In this document: positions 35,295 to 44,186 of the stretch, piece after piece
Numbering within the stretch: the stretch's first letter is position 1
How the letters are laid out: every line of letters begins with the position of its first letter
Assembly (NCBI GenBank): GCA_002331485.1
Contig: DCYS01000023.1
Coordinates: 1 to 54,410, forward strand
Direction of reading: 5' to 3'
DNA: 54,410 bases
Source of the DNA: Flavobacteriales bacterium UBA2104
GTDB taxonomy: Bacteria; Bacteroidota; Bacteroidia; Flavobacteriales_D; Crocinitomicaceae
Position numbers and translations under genes: made by a program
Notes under the pieces: generated by a model
Seen by the model: only the letters and a program-made list of their open reading frames with translations
Databases searched by the model: none
Told to the model about the DNA's origin: nothing

Positions 35295-36542
35295 TTAATT
35301 TGGTGTAAATTCAACTCCTTTAGTTTCTTTCGGAATTATTTTTGAAGGTTTCAAGAAAAGTGCACTTCCAATTAATACATAGCTAAGAGCATTATAGCTA
35401 ATGTATGTTAAACCAGAACTAAATTCACTTATGAACCTCAACCCGATCATAACAAGAATAAAATAGAAAATATTCTTATGAATGTTAGTTTTCTTTACTC
35501 GAGTATATTTTGATTTTAATTTCATAAATAGGAAAATATAAAAGAGTATAAATATAAGTAGTAATGTAAAACCACCGTTCCAGAACAGTCTAACAAAAGA
35601 ATTATGAAGTTCCCTATCTGCCCCCATGTATCTGTAGTAAAACGGTCTATCATTAAAGACTTCTCCTGTTCCAAATAAATATTGAATTGTATTGTTTTTC
35701 ATATGCTTAAATGGCATACTGTTTTCAACAAACCTACCTTCCTCTGTGACTTTGTAATCTTCTGAAAATCTTGACGACCTGGATTCAAAAGCTTCATTAA
35801 GTTCATCCTGGAATACATTATTTATGACAAACAATAAAACTGCGGAACTAATTCCAAAAGCCAAGATCTTTTTGATATTTAAATTCCTCATTATGTAAAA
35901 TATTACGGCTAGAATTAATATCAGTATTAGAGTTCTCTTGAGAATCAGTAAGAAAATAACAGCACTGCTTAAAAATAGAATAGGAGCAAACCTATTTTTC
36001 GAAATATTCATACTGTAAAAGTAAATCAATGTAATTGTAACGAATAGCGAGGTATACATACTATTGTTATTCATATAACCTACTTTAATTCCTTTATCAT
36101 AAAAGGCTTCACCAACATTAAATACATTCACGTAGATTATATTAGCTACGAAAAAATACAGGAATATATATAGGCGCTTAACAAAGTAAATGAGTTCGAC
36201 GTGATTCTTAATAATGTTATAACCGAGAAGCAGATAAAATAACGGTAATATGAATTTTAGACTGATATTTATTGATTGGATAATATTGGAGCTCATTAGT
36301 GACGCAACAAGTAAGAATACCGTTAATATTATGACGTAATTTCCGCCCGGAGGCTTTTTCCATTTACTGGTTTGTGCGATAGAAAAAAAGATGACCCCTA
36401 GATTCAGTGCAACCTGTAGGGGGATAAGAATAGATCGATCATCAAAATAGTATAAGAAACTTTCAATGATGTAATTGATAAACAGCACTGATACCAGCAC
36501 TAAGATTAGTGTCTTTTTTTTCTTGGGAATTTGTTTTGACAT
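35295..36542 (-). CDS. O-antigen ligase/polymerase-like membrane protein (Wzy/WaaL type)
   Basis: A 415-residue integral membrane protein with about 11-12 hydrophobic segments. Its large loop (roughly residues 240-310) contains the charged region RFSEDYKVTEEGRFVENS and the tripeptide GTG followed by RELHNSFVRLFWNGG, which resembles the O-antigen ligase/polymerase loop motif with a conserved His. It is the only candidate polymerase in the locus, so it probably joins repeat units in the periplasm (Wzy). WaaL-type ligase function is possible. Sequence is poorly conserved in this family, so the call rests on topology, loop motif and context. Confidence 0.75.
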   Translation of the reverse strand: MSKQIPKKKKTLILVLVSVLFINYIIESFLYYFDDRSILIPLQVALNLGVIFFSIAQTSKWKKPPGGNYVIILTVFLLVASLMSSNIIQSINISLKFILPLFYLLLGYNIIKNHVELIYFVKRLYIFLYFFVANIIYVNVFNVGEAFYDKGIKVGYMNNNSMYTSLFVTITLIYFYSMNISKNRFAPILFLSSAVIFLLILKRTLILILILAVIFYIMRNLNIKKILAFGISSAVLLFVINNVFQDELNEAFESRSSRFSEDYKVTEEGRFVENSMPFKHMKNNTIQYLFGTGEVFNDRPFYYRYMGADRELHNSFVRLFWNGGFTLLLIFILFYIFLFMKLKSKYTRVKKTNIHKNIFYFILVMIGLRFISEFSSGLTYISYNALSYVLIGSALFLKPSKIIPKETKGVEFTPN

Positions 36543-36555
36543 ATCTTAATACTTT

Positions 36556-38406
36556 CTAGTCATCGATGAATTCCCGGAGCCATAACTCCAAATTGATCCA
36601 TTTCCATATTTCTTTAGAAGCGTTTACTTTTCCGTCTAAGTGATCTTGGAAAACCTGATTTATATACTTCAGGTTAAAGTATTTTCGGTTCTTAAATTTA
36701 TCGCTATTTATTATTTCATTTACTTTTAGTCTCCATTCTTTTTCTCTAAACCAATCCTCTTGTGGAGCAGCAAATCCACTCTTATCCTGTCTATTATAGA
36801 TTTTATCAGGAATAATACCTTTCATCGATTCTTTGAGAATGTACTTCGTAGTTCCATTTCTTATGATGAGTGTTGGATCGGTAGCGAGTCCTTTTTCAAC
36901 CAATTCAGGATCAAGAAAAGGAACTCTTGATTCTACTGAAAATCGCATGGAATTATGATCTTCCCATTTCAACAGGTGTTCTAGTTTATGTTGAAAATGT
37001 TTTAAGTTAGCTTCTTGCAAAGTTTTTGCAGAATAAAAAGAATCTGAAACTATAGAGTTTTTATTTTCCTTTTTATAAAAACTTGATGATATATATTTGG
37101 CTTTTTTGAATCTTAAAAGTGATCGAGTTCTATTAGGTAACAATAAGAAAATCATTGTTTTAATTCCGTAAAAGGATCTATGTACTTTAAAATAAGATAG
37201 TACTTCTTTTACTAACTTACCCAGTTTAAATTTTAATAAAAGCTCTTTAAAGTAGAATCCGAAAAAATAGTGATAACCTCCTAAATATTCATCGGCACCT
37301 TGACCATCGAGCGTAACTTTGACCTTTTTAGTAGCTAGCTCCATCACTTTATATTGTGCATAAGGACCCAATGCAGGTATTGGCTCTTCCATTCCTCTCA
37401 CAAAATCAGATAGATCATTCATGAAATCAGCTGAATTAGGTGATACTTTATTTAGAGTTATGTTTTCCCAATTGAATTCATCAATAAATTCACTCTCATC
37501 GATTCTGTTATTCAAATAAACAGCTGAAAATGTGTTAAGATGAGGGATATTTAAATTCTTTGCAAGAAGTGCTGTTATGGCGGATGAGTCTATTCCTCCA
37601 CTCAAGCAAACACCAACGGGGACATCACTTCTCATTCTCAACTTTAAAGATCTTTCCATGCTCTCTCGGAATTCCTCTTTCGTTTTAAATGGTTGAGCAC
37701 GTTTAACATTCTCTTCTAGATCATACCATTTAGAAAATACAGGTAATGACTTCTCTCCAAGATTTATTTTTGCAATTTCACCCTTTTGAAGCTTTTTTAT
37801 ATTTCGAAAAAATGTATCGCCTGTATGATCAGTTCGATTGTGAACTAAATAATCATAGATGAGAGTGTCGTTAGGAGCTACTTTTTCTTCAAGGCAATGA
37901 AGTATCGGTTTGATCTCACTAGCGAAGTATAAATTGTCATTTTCAATCGAATAATAAAAAGGCTTAATTCCGTAACGATCTCTTGAGAATGTAACTTCCT
38001 TACTTAAATTATCTAAAATTGCAACAGCCCACATTCCATTGAATCGATTGAAGCAATCATCACCCCATTCTTTAAATGAATTTAGTAATACCTCAGTATC
38101 AGTATCTGATCTGAATTCATGGCCTAGTTCAATTAGTTCTTCTCTAAGTTCAATATAGTTATATATCTCACCATTGAAGACCATTGTAAATCGCTGACAT
38201 GAAGAAATAAATGGTTGATGTCCTGCTTCAGATAAATCAATAATGCTTAATCGAACAAAACCAAAAGTTAATTGATCTTTTGTGAAATAACCATCGTCAT
38301 CAGGTCCACGATGTTTCATACGTTCAATCATGCCTTTCACCTTGGTCTCCTGAAGCTCTGTATGTCTTTCGCCGTTTAAGTTTATTATTCCACAGATTCC
38401 ACACAT
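36556..38406 (-). CDS. asnB: Asparagine synthase (glutamine-hydrolysing), AsnB type
   Basis: A 616-residue two-domain amidotransferase. The mature N-terminal nucleophile Cys2 is present (MCGICGIIN), with the glutaminase features RLSIIDLSEAGHQP and FNGEIYNYIELREEL. The synthetase domain has the PPi loop LSGGIDSSAITALLA near residue 265 and DGQGADEYLGGY. In polysaccharide loci such enzymes usually amidate uronic acid carboxyls rather than making free asparagine. Context (sulfotransferase, deacetylases, glycosyltransferases) favours that, but primary asparagine synthesis cannot be excluded. Ten bases separate it from the preceding glycosyltransferase. Confidence 0.93.
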   Translation of the reverse strand: MCGICGIINLNGERHTELQETKVKGMIERMKHRGPDDDGYFTKDQLTFGFVRLSIIDLSEAGHQPFISSCQRFTMVFNGEIYNYIELREELIELGHEFRSDTDTEVLLNSFKEWGDDCFNRFNGMWAVAILDNLSKEVTFSRDRYGIKPFYYSIENDNLYFASEIKPILHCLEEKVAPNDTLIYDYLVHNRTDHTGDTFFRNIKKLQKGEIAKINLGEKSLPVFSKWYDLEENVKRAQPFKTKEEFRESMERSLKLRMRSDVPVGVCLSGGIDSSAITALLAKNLNIPHLNTFSAVYLNNRIDESEFIDEFNWENITLNKVSPNSADFMNDLSDFVRGMEEPIPALGPYAQYKVMELATKKVKVTLDGQGADEYLGGYHYFFGFYFKELLLKFKLGKLVKEVLSYFKVHRSFYGIKTMIFLLLPNRTRSLLRFKKAKYISSSFYKKENKNSIVSDSFYSAKTLQEANLKHFQHKLEHLLKWEDHNSMRFSVESRVPFLDPELVEKGLATDPTLIIRNGTTKYILKESMKGIIPDKIYNRQDKSGFAAPQEDWFREKEWRLKVNEIINSDKFKNRKYFNLKYINQVFQDHLDGKVNASKEIWKWINLELWLREFIDD

Positions 38407-38415
38407 TGGTCTTTA

Positions 38416-39549
38416 TCACTTGTAGAGTTTAAGCCACTTATCTACTACCCTGTAAGAGTAATTATCTTCAGCTTTTTCTCTGTTATACTTTAGTTTTTGC
38501 TCAAGTTCATCGTCCTTAAAAATAAACTCGATCTTTTCGGCTAAATTAAGATGATCATCGATCTTTTCTGTTCTAAACTCAGACCAATAATCATCGTAAG
38601 GTAACCAACTGCCGCAAATGATTTGACAAAAAGAATAATTACTTTCTATTAATGCGGCATTTAGCTGATCTCTTTTTCTTAAGTTGATCATAATATCAGA
38701 AGCGAGTCGATATTGAGCTACCTCTTCAATAGTTTTATAACCTTCAATATAAGTGTAGCTTTTCGGATCCAAATTCTTCTCAGCCATCAGTTTAATTTGT
38801 GCTATCCACTCAGAATTGTCTGCTTCTCTTGTGGATAGAGGGAAGAGAAAGTGATAATTTAGTTGATTGTTCAAATTTGAGATTCCTTCTATGATCTTAT
38901 CATGTTGTTCATTTGGATGGCTTGATATACCGCAAAGGACAACTTTTTGACCTTTTAATCCCATTTTATCTTTAGCCTTGATCTTGTCTTGATATTTGAA
39001 ATGTTCGTAATTCTTAAGTTGAACTTGAGGTAAGTATATATACTTCATTTTTTTCTCAAGAGAATCAGGTTTCGAGAAGTAATTTCTATTTTTCTCAAAG
39101 ATCAATTTATTTGTAAGTATAATTTCATCTGAGACATAATATAGTTTTGTAAACTTATTTTTGATCCAGTTTCTCAAGTTCAGGTCATCACCGTAGATGA
39201 AAACCTTAAATTCCTTACCTAGTTTCGAGACCAAACGAGGTATAACTAGATATTCTTCACGAACATAATTGATTTGTACAATGTCATATGCTCCTTTAAA
39301 TTTAATGCAGAAAAAGATCAGATTCATAAAACTTATGAGTCGCTGTATCGACCTTGGTTTTTTTATGTTTTTTAGAAAGCCTACCTTACGAATATGATTA
39401 TTAGATAGGTTTTTAAGTATATTGTATTTAGGATCATAAATATGTAGTTCATGACCTTCATTGATCAGTTCATCCGCAATAAAATCCAGATCGGCTCTGT
39501 TAGTTTTATAAACACCTGCAACTCTTCCAAGAAATAGAATTTTTTTCAT
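38416..39549 (-). CDS. Glycosyltransferase, GT-B fold (GT4-like)
   Basis: A 377-residue protein with an N-terminal LFLGRVAGVYKTNRADLDFIADELINEGHEL stretch typical of GT4 enzymes, YDIVQINYVREEYLVIPRL near residue 85, and a C-terminal half with VVLCGISSHPNEQHDKII and the donor-site-like LNAALIESNYSFCQIICG. It is more divergent than the other GT4 genes here. It should add one sugar of the repeat unit on the cytoplasmic face. Five bases separate it from the flippase gene upstream in the transcript and ten from asnB. Confidence 0.7.
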   Translation of the reverse strand: MKKILFLGRVAGVYKTNRADLDFIADELINEGHELHIYDPKYNILKNLSNNHIRKVGFLKNIKKPRSIQRLISFMNLIFFCIKFKGAYDIVQINYVREEYLVIPRLVSKLGKEFKVFIYGDDLNLRNWIKNKFTKLYYVSDEIILTNKLIFEKNRNYFSKPDSLEKKMKYIYLPQVQLKNYEHFKYQDKIKAKDKMGLKGQKVVLCGISSHPNEQHDKIIEGISNLNNQLNYHFLFPLSTREADNSEWIAQIKLMAEKNLDPKSYTYIEGYKTIEEVAQYRLASDIMINLRKRDQLNAALIESNYSFCQIICGSWLPYDDYWSEFRTEKIDDHLNLAEKIEFIFKDDELEQKLKYNREKAEDNYSYRVVDKWLKLYK

Positions 39550-39553
39550 AGAG

Positions 39554-40816
39554 CTAGATCAACTTTATTCCAATAACCCTCTTAACAAAAGTATTAAGCA
39601 TTATAAATCCAAATAGGAACATGACGCATGTACCTATTGCAGCACCCGTAAACCCGAAAAAATGAGTTAAGAATATCAGAACTAATACATTAAAGACAAG
39701 AATAGTTAGAGTTCTTAACATATTTTCATTCAGTTTTCCTGCCATCAAAAGAAGGCCGCCTCCCCAACTTATAAGTGCTGATGGTACAGCAGCAATAACT
39801 CCGATTAAAAGGTAAATGTAAGTAGTGTTGTACTCCAAATAGAAGAAATTAACAAGTATGTAATACCCTATAATTATAAAAACTGCAGTTACTATAGTTA
39901 TTAGCGCATTTATTTTTCTGATTTTTTTGATCGAATCATTTAATAATGCGATGTTTTTAGAATTCCACTGTTTGGAAAAAATTGGCTTGAAGTTTTGGTT
40001 GAGGATCCCTGGGAAAATAAATAAAGCCTTGACAAAGAAAATATAAAAACTGTATAAACCTGTTTCTGTTTGCGTTAAAAAATAGCCAATGATAACAATA
40101 TCAAGTCTATCGTTAAGTATAGTGAAAAGTTCTGCTATATAACTTCTAACTCCAAAGTTCATGTTTTCAAGAAGATAGTTTCGTTTGACCTTAATGGTTA
40201 AGTAGGGTAGGTTTAAGAATAGAAGAAATAGAAAAATTAATACTTCAGTGATTGGTAGAGCTAGGAAGTTAATATACATCTCCTTTATAAAGAAAGCATT
40301 TATGATAAGGATAGCGCAAATAATTAACCAGCGCATCCCCCTAATAATTGAGAAACTTTTCTGATTTTTCTGCCCAGAATACAACGATTGGAAGTTTTTA
40401 TTCATGGTGAAAAATGGCAGACCTATAAGTGTCATTGAAAAACCAACTTTAACCTCTTCAGAACTCAATAAGACTGGCCAAACATTGATTACAACATAGA
40501 ATACGAATGAAAAAAGGATCGCACTTAAAGCAGTAATTAGTATTCCAGAGGAGAAAATGTGTTTGATCATTCTTTTTTCAGCATATGCAATTTTCTGAAC
40601 AAGACTTGCATTCATACCTAATGAGAACAATACTGCGCAAATTACATAAAGACTAAGCACTTGATTAAACACTCCTAGTGATGCTTCTCCGAAATTAGTC
40701 CCAATTATTAGGTTGACAGATAGTCCAGATAAAATGAGAACTATTTGAGCAAAAGTGAGCCATATAGTATCTTTAGCGAACTTGCTCTTGAATAAATTCT
40801 TAATTTTATCAAACAT
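39554..40816 (-). CDS. Oligosaccharide flippase (Wzx), first of two
   Basis: A 420-residue membrane protein with about 12 transmembrane segments, opening with KDTIWLTFAQIVLILSGLSVNLIIGTNFG, the usual Wzx/MATE-like N-terminus. It includes the central ELFTILNDRLDIVIIGYFLTQTETGLYSFY stretch, where flippases place charged residues within membrane helices. It should move undecaprenyl-linked repeat units across the inner membrane. It follows Wzc-1 by 69 bases in the same direction. A second flippase lies at 45209-46417. Confidence 0.87.
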   Translation of the reverse strand: MFDKIKNLFKSKFAKDTIWLTFAQIVLILSGLSVNLIIGTNFGEASLGVFNQVLSLYVICAVLFSLGMNASLVQKIAYAEKRMIKHIFSSGILITALSAILFSFVFYVVINVWPVLLSSEEVKVGFSMTLIGLPFFTMNKNFQSLYSGQKNQKSFSIIRGMRWLIICAILIINAFFIKEMYINFLALPITEVLIFLFLLFLNLPYLTIKVKRNYLLENMNFGVRSYIAELFTILNDRLDIVIIGYFLTQTETGLYSFYIFFVKALFIFPGILNQNFKPIFSKQWNSKNIALLNDSIKKIRKINALITIVTAVFIIIGYYILVNFFYLEYNTTYIYLLIGVIAAVPSALISWGGGLLLMAGKLNENMLRTLTILVFNVLVLIFLTHFFGFTGAAIGTCVMFLFGFIMLNTFVKRVIGIKLI

Positions 40817-40885
40817 GAATATTAGTCAAAATGAAAAGGAAAGATTTAATTCTTGAATCAAGCTTAGAAGTGATATAGTTAATAT

Positions 40886-43324
40886 TTACGCTTTTTTCCA
40901 AAACTGCCACCACTTTTTGGCTGGTTCTGAACCGTATCCATATCCATATCCATATCCGTAACCATAACCATAACCATATCCGTAACCATAACCTCCAGAT
41001 TTTCTTGAATCAGTTGCATTTACGACCATGGCCATATTTGGTAACTTCTTATCTTGGTAAAGCGATTTTGGAATTTCGAGCATTCTTTTATCGATGTACT
41101 CAGCTCTGGCGACATAGAGAGTGACGTCGGCATAATCTTTTAAAAGAAGAGTATCGGTAACGATACCTACTGGAGAAGTATCAACGATTATATAGTCATA
41201 CTTATTTTTTAGTGACTCAAACATTTCTCGGACTCTACTACTCAAAATAATCTCCGCTGGATTGGGAGGGACGTTTCCAGATGGAAGTAAGTCTAAGTTT
41301 TCGTTAAAATCCGAGGTTGATATAATGTCCTCAAGTTTTATAGTGTCATCAACTATGTAATTTGATATACCTTTTGTCTCCGGCAAATCCAGATATTCCA
41401 AAAGTTTGGGAGACCGGAGATCCATTCCAACAACGATCGTTTTCTTCCCAGTTAAAGCGAATGATGTAGCTAAATTTATTGATATAAACGATTTACCTTC
41501 CTTAGCGATAGTTGAAGTCACGAAAATCGTTTTTCCAAGGTTTTGATTTTCATTAGGAGATACTCCCATTAAAAAATGTGTATTGGTTCTTAGTAGTCTC
41601 AAAGACTCAGCAATTACAGAGTTCGCTTTTTTATCAATCACCAATGTTTTCTCATTGTTTTTATCATAAGGAATACTTCCGAGTACAGGTAATTTCTCCT
41701 TTTCTAGATCCTTAAAGCCGTGAACTTTGGTGTCAAACAACTTTTGGATATATACAGTAGCTACAGAGAGAAAAAGACCAATTATAATTCCTAACAAGTA
41801 AATAACTTTCTTTTTTGGGCTAACTGGTAGAGGAGAGCCATAAGCTTTATCTATGATCTTTCCATTACTTTTAGCAACGGCATTCGATATTGCAGCCTCT
41901 TCACGTTTCTCAAGCAAAAAGATATAAAGGGATTCCTTTATTTTCTGTTGTCTCATTATTGTTCTGAAAACACGCTCGTATTCTGGGATCTTTGCGATAT
42001 CAGTTTTTATTTCTTTTTCTTTTTTTAGTAAAGATTTTAATTGTATTTCTTTTACATCAACTGCTTTCTCAAGACTTTTTTGTAGTCCTCTTCTTACTTC
42101 ATTAATTTGGTTTTCTAGATTTTTAACAACCGGGTTTTTAAATCCTGAGAACTGAAGAACTTTCTGTCTTTCAAGAATAAGTTCATTGTAGGCATTAATT
42201 GATTTAATTATAGACTCATCATCAAGTCCAATCTTTGAAGGAATGAGTTCTAAGTTGTTAGTATCGCTTTTCAGATAATCAACTACATATTCCGAAAGCT
42301 CCAACTGAGTTTGAGCTTCTATTATTTTTTGACCAAGATCTGATTCGTCATATAATTGAATTTGCGATTCAGATTCAATATCCACTAACTCTCTTTTGTC
42401 TTTAAACTCTTCAATTTGTTTCTCAATACCTCCAAGTTCCTTTGAGATGTATTCCATTCTTTCATTGATGAAATCAACGGTGTTTGAAGCTACTTGTCGT
42501 GCATCATGAACAGCGTCGTTATTATATTGATCCATCAATTCATTAACAAAGGCAATAGCTCTTTCATAAGAGTCATCCTCAAAAATGATCTTTACAGCAT
42601 TTGATTGCTTATCCACCTTTTCAAAGATTAATTTGCTGATGTAATTGCTAACAGCAGCATTCTCAGAAAATAGATCGAACTCATATATTCGTCCAACTTC
42701 ATAATTAGGATCGAAATTGTTTGTTTTGGTTAATTTGAACAAATTACCACCGAGAAAGACGGTTTCATTAAAATTGTATTTTTCACTATTCGGATAATCT
42801 ACTTCGGTTTCAAGAATTTCATGAACTGTATATTGATCAGGATTCAAAATCTCTATTGTATATGAATTATTCGATATACTATTGATTGAATCATTCTGAA
42901 CGACTTCAATTTCAAAAGGAAGGTTTTTGTAAATTGTTTTCTTTGTGAGTCCCGTTAATGATCCAACTGATCGGTAATTGAATTGCAAATTCAGATTCTC
43001 AATCGCATTTCTTGTTATTCTTCGAGATTTTAAAATTTCTATTTCATCATCAATATCACTACCGGTGTTCAAAAGACCAAAATCCTCAAACATGTCCATT
43101 TCTGTGACCCTTCCACCAGCTGCATGTGGAGAGTCATTTCGAAATAGCATTTTCGACTGAACTCTATACTCGGGAGTTCCATACCTCACATAAAGAAAAG
43201 CTATAGAAAAACAAACACTCGTAATGATTATAAAATAAGGCCACTTATGCAGGTAAGTAGCTAAAGTATCTTTTAAACTGAAACTGTCTTCAGCTTCCTG
43301 ATAATTATATAATTCTTCTTGCAT
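40886..43324 (-). CDS. Wzc-type tyrosine autokinase/chain-length regulator, copy 1
   Basis: An 812-residue inner-membrane co-polymerase and BY-kinase. One membrane segment is near residue 30 (YFIITSVCFSIAFLYV), followed by the Wzz domain and a long periplasmic coiled-coil region (about 280-480). A second membrane segment is near 510 (VIYLLGIIIGLFLSVATVYI). The kinase domain has Walker A AKEGKSF near 605, Walker A' VGMDLRSP and Walker B IIVDTSP. The C-terminal tail is ten Tyr-Gly dipeptides encoded by a 6-base repeat, then a Trp/Lys-rich end. The tail tyrosines are the expected autophosphorylation sites that control export. It starts two bases after Wza-1. Confidence 0.94.
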   Translation of the reverse strand: MQEELYNYQEAEDSFSLKDTLATYLHKWPYFIIITSVCFSIAFLYVRYGTPEYRVQSKMLFRNDSPHAAGGRVTEMDMFEDFGLLNTGSDIDDEIEILKSRRITRNAIENLNLQFNYRSVGSLTGLTKKTIYKNLPFEIEVVQNDSINSISNNSYTIEILNPDQYTVHEILETEVDYPNSEKYNFNETVFLGGNLFKLTKTNNFDPNYEVGRIYEFDLFSENAAVSNYISKLIFEKVDKQSNAVKIIFEDDSYERAIAFVNELMDQYNNDAVHDARQVASNTVDFINERMEYISKELGGIEKQIEEFKDKRELVDIESESQIQLYDESDLGQKIIEAQTQLELSEYVVDYLKSDTNNLELIPSKIGLDDESIIKSINAYNELILERQKVLQFSGFKNPVVKNLENQINEVRRGLQKSLEKAVDVKEIQLKSLLKKEKEIKTDIAKIPEYERVFRTIMRQQKIKESLYIFLLEKREEAAISNAVAKSNGKIIDKAYGSPLPVSPKKKVIYLLGIIIGLFLSVATVYIQKLFDTKVHGFKDLEKEKLPVLGSIPYDKNNEKTLVIDKKANSVIAESLRLLRTNTHFLMGVSPNENQNLGKTIFVTSTIAKEGKSFISINLATSFALTGKKTIVVGMDLRSPKLLEYLDLPETKGISNYIVDDTIKLEDIISTSDFNENLDLLPSGNVPPNPAEIILSSRVREMFESLKNKYDYIIVDTSPVGIVTDTLLLKDYADVTLYVARAEYIDKRMLEIPKSLYQDKKLPNMAMVVNATDSRKSGGYGYGYGYGYGYGYGYGYGYGSEPAKKWWQFWKKA
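40931..40990 (-). repeat. Coding hexanucleotide repeat (Tyr-Gly)10 in Wzc-1
   Basis: Ten tandem 6-base units, TA(T/C)GG(T/A), encode (YG)10 in the tail of Wzc-1. Blocks of identical neighbouring units (TATGGA three times, TATGGT three times) suggest recent slippage. Unit gain or loss would keep the frame and change only the number of tail tyrosines. Confidence 0.9.
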
Positions 43325-43326
43325 TA

Positions 43327-44112
43327 TTAATTTGACGTTATCAGTATGATTGTTGTAATAATGAGGGAACTAACAGAGATTAAAATCGAATATACCGGAC
43401 TGAACTTGGAAGTATTCATTTTAGCCTGATTTGGCTCAACGTATACAACGTCATTTTGTTGTAAGTAATAAACGGGGGAGCTAAAAATTTCATTGGACGT
43501 CAGGTCCACCCGATATTCTTCTTTCTTACCTTGATTAGTTCTCACAACCAAAATATTTTTTCTTTTTGCAGTTATATTAAGATCTCCTGCAATACCAAGG
43601 GCCTCAAGCAAAGTCACACGTTCAGTTGAGATCGTATATGTTCCTGGGTCTTTCACATCACCAAGAACAGATACCTTGAAGTTTCTTAATCGAATGTTGA
43701 GAACAGGTGTGTCAATATGTCCTTCAAGCTCTTTTAGTAAAAGTTTTTCGAGTTCGAGCTTTGTTTTACCAGCTGCTTGAATTTTTCCAAGAATAGGAAA
43801 ATTAATATTACCTTCTTTATCTATTATGTAACCTGTAGTTTGAGGATTATCATTTCTATAAACTCCAGTGTATGTTTCTCTGAGATTGGTCATTGATGGA
43901 TTAAATATAGCAACAGCTTCTGGTGTAGCACCTGAAACTTGAATGTATAGGAAATCCCCCGTTCGGTAACGAACTTCATAAGACTGCAAATTTGTAACCG
44001 TACTGTCACCTTCGGTTGGCTGAAAATAAGCCATTTTTTTTCTATTAGCACAAGAAGCTACAGCAAAAAAGGCAGCCAGGAATAAAACCTTGAGGTATAT
44101 GTTATATTTCAT
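43327..44112 (-). CDS. Wza-type polysaccharide export lipoprotein, copy 1
   Basis: A 261-residue outer-membrane export protein. The lipoprotein signal ends at FAVASC (Cys21), followed by NRKKMAYFQP. A polysaccharide-export (Poly_export) domain follows (YEVRYRTGDFLYIQVSG to NINFPILGKIQAAGKTKLELEKLL), then an SLBB domain (FKVSVLGDVKDPGTYTISTERVTLLEALGIAGD). A C-terminal hydrophobic helix (SILISVSSLIITTIILI) is typical of the Bacteroidota form. It forms the outer-membrane channel that works with the adjacent Wzc-1. A -7 promoter box lies 6 bases upstream of its start. Confidence 0.93.
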   Translation of the reverse strand: MKYNIYLKVLFLAAFFAVASCANRKKMAYFQPTEGDSTVTNLQSYEVRYRTGDFLYIQVSGATPEAVAIFNPSMTNLRETYTGVYRNDNPQTTGYIIDKEGNINFPILGKIQAAGKTKLELEKLLLKELEGHIDTPVLNIRLRNFKVSVLGDVKDPGTYTISTERVTLLEALGIAGDLNITAKRKNILVVRTNQGKKEEYRVDLTSNEIFSSPVYYLQQNDVVYVEPNQAKMNTSKFSPVYSILISVSSLIITTIILITSN

Positions 44113-44118
44113 AATTCA

Positions 44119-44126
44119 CAAATATA
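44119..44126 (-). promoter_or_regulatory. Bacteroidota -7 element (TATATTTG) upstream of Wza-1
   Basis: Read on the minus strand, TATATTTG matches TAnnTTTG and lies 6 bases before the Wza-1 ATG, inside the 74-base gap after the ATP-grasp gene. It suggests an internal promoter that could express the second export module separately. No TTG lies at the usual -33 distance. Confidence 0.45.
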
Positions 44127-44186
44127 GCTGAATTTGTTCGTACGTATCTTATAAGACTTACGTTCAAATAAGGAAAATGGTTTCTT

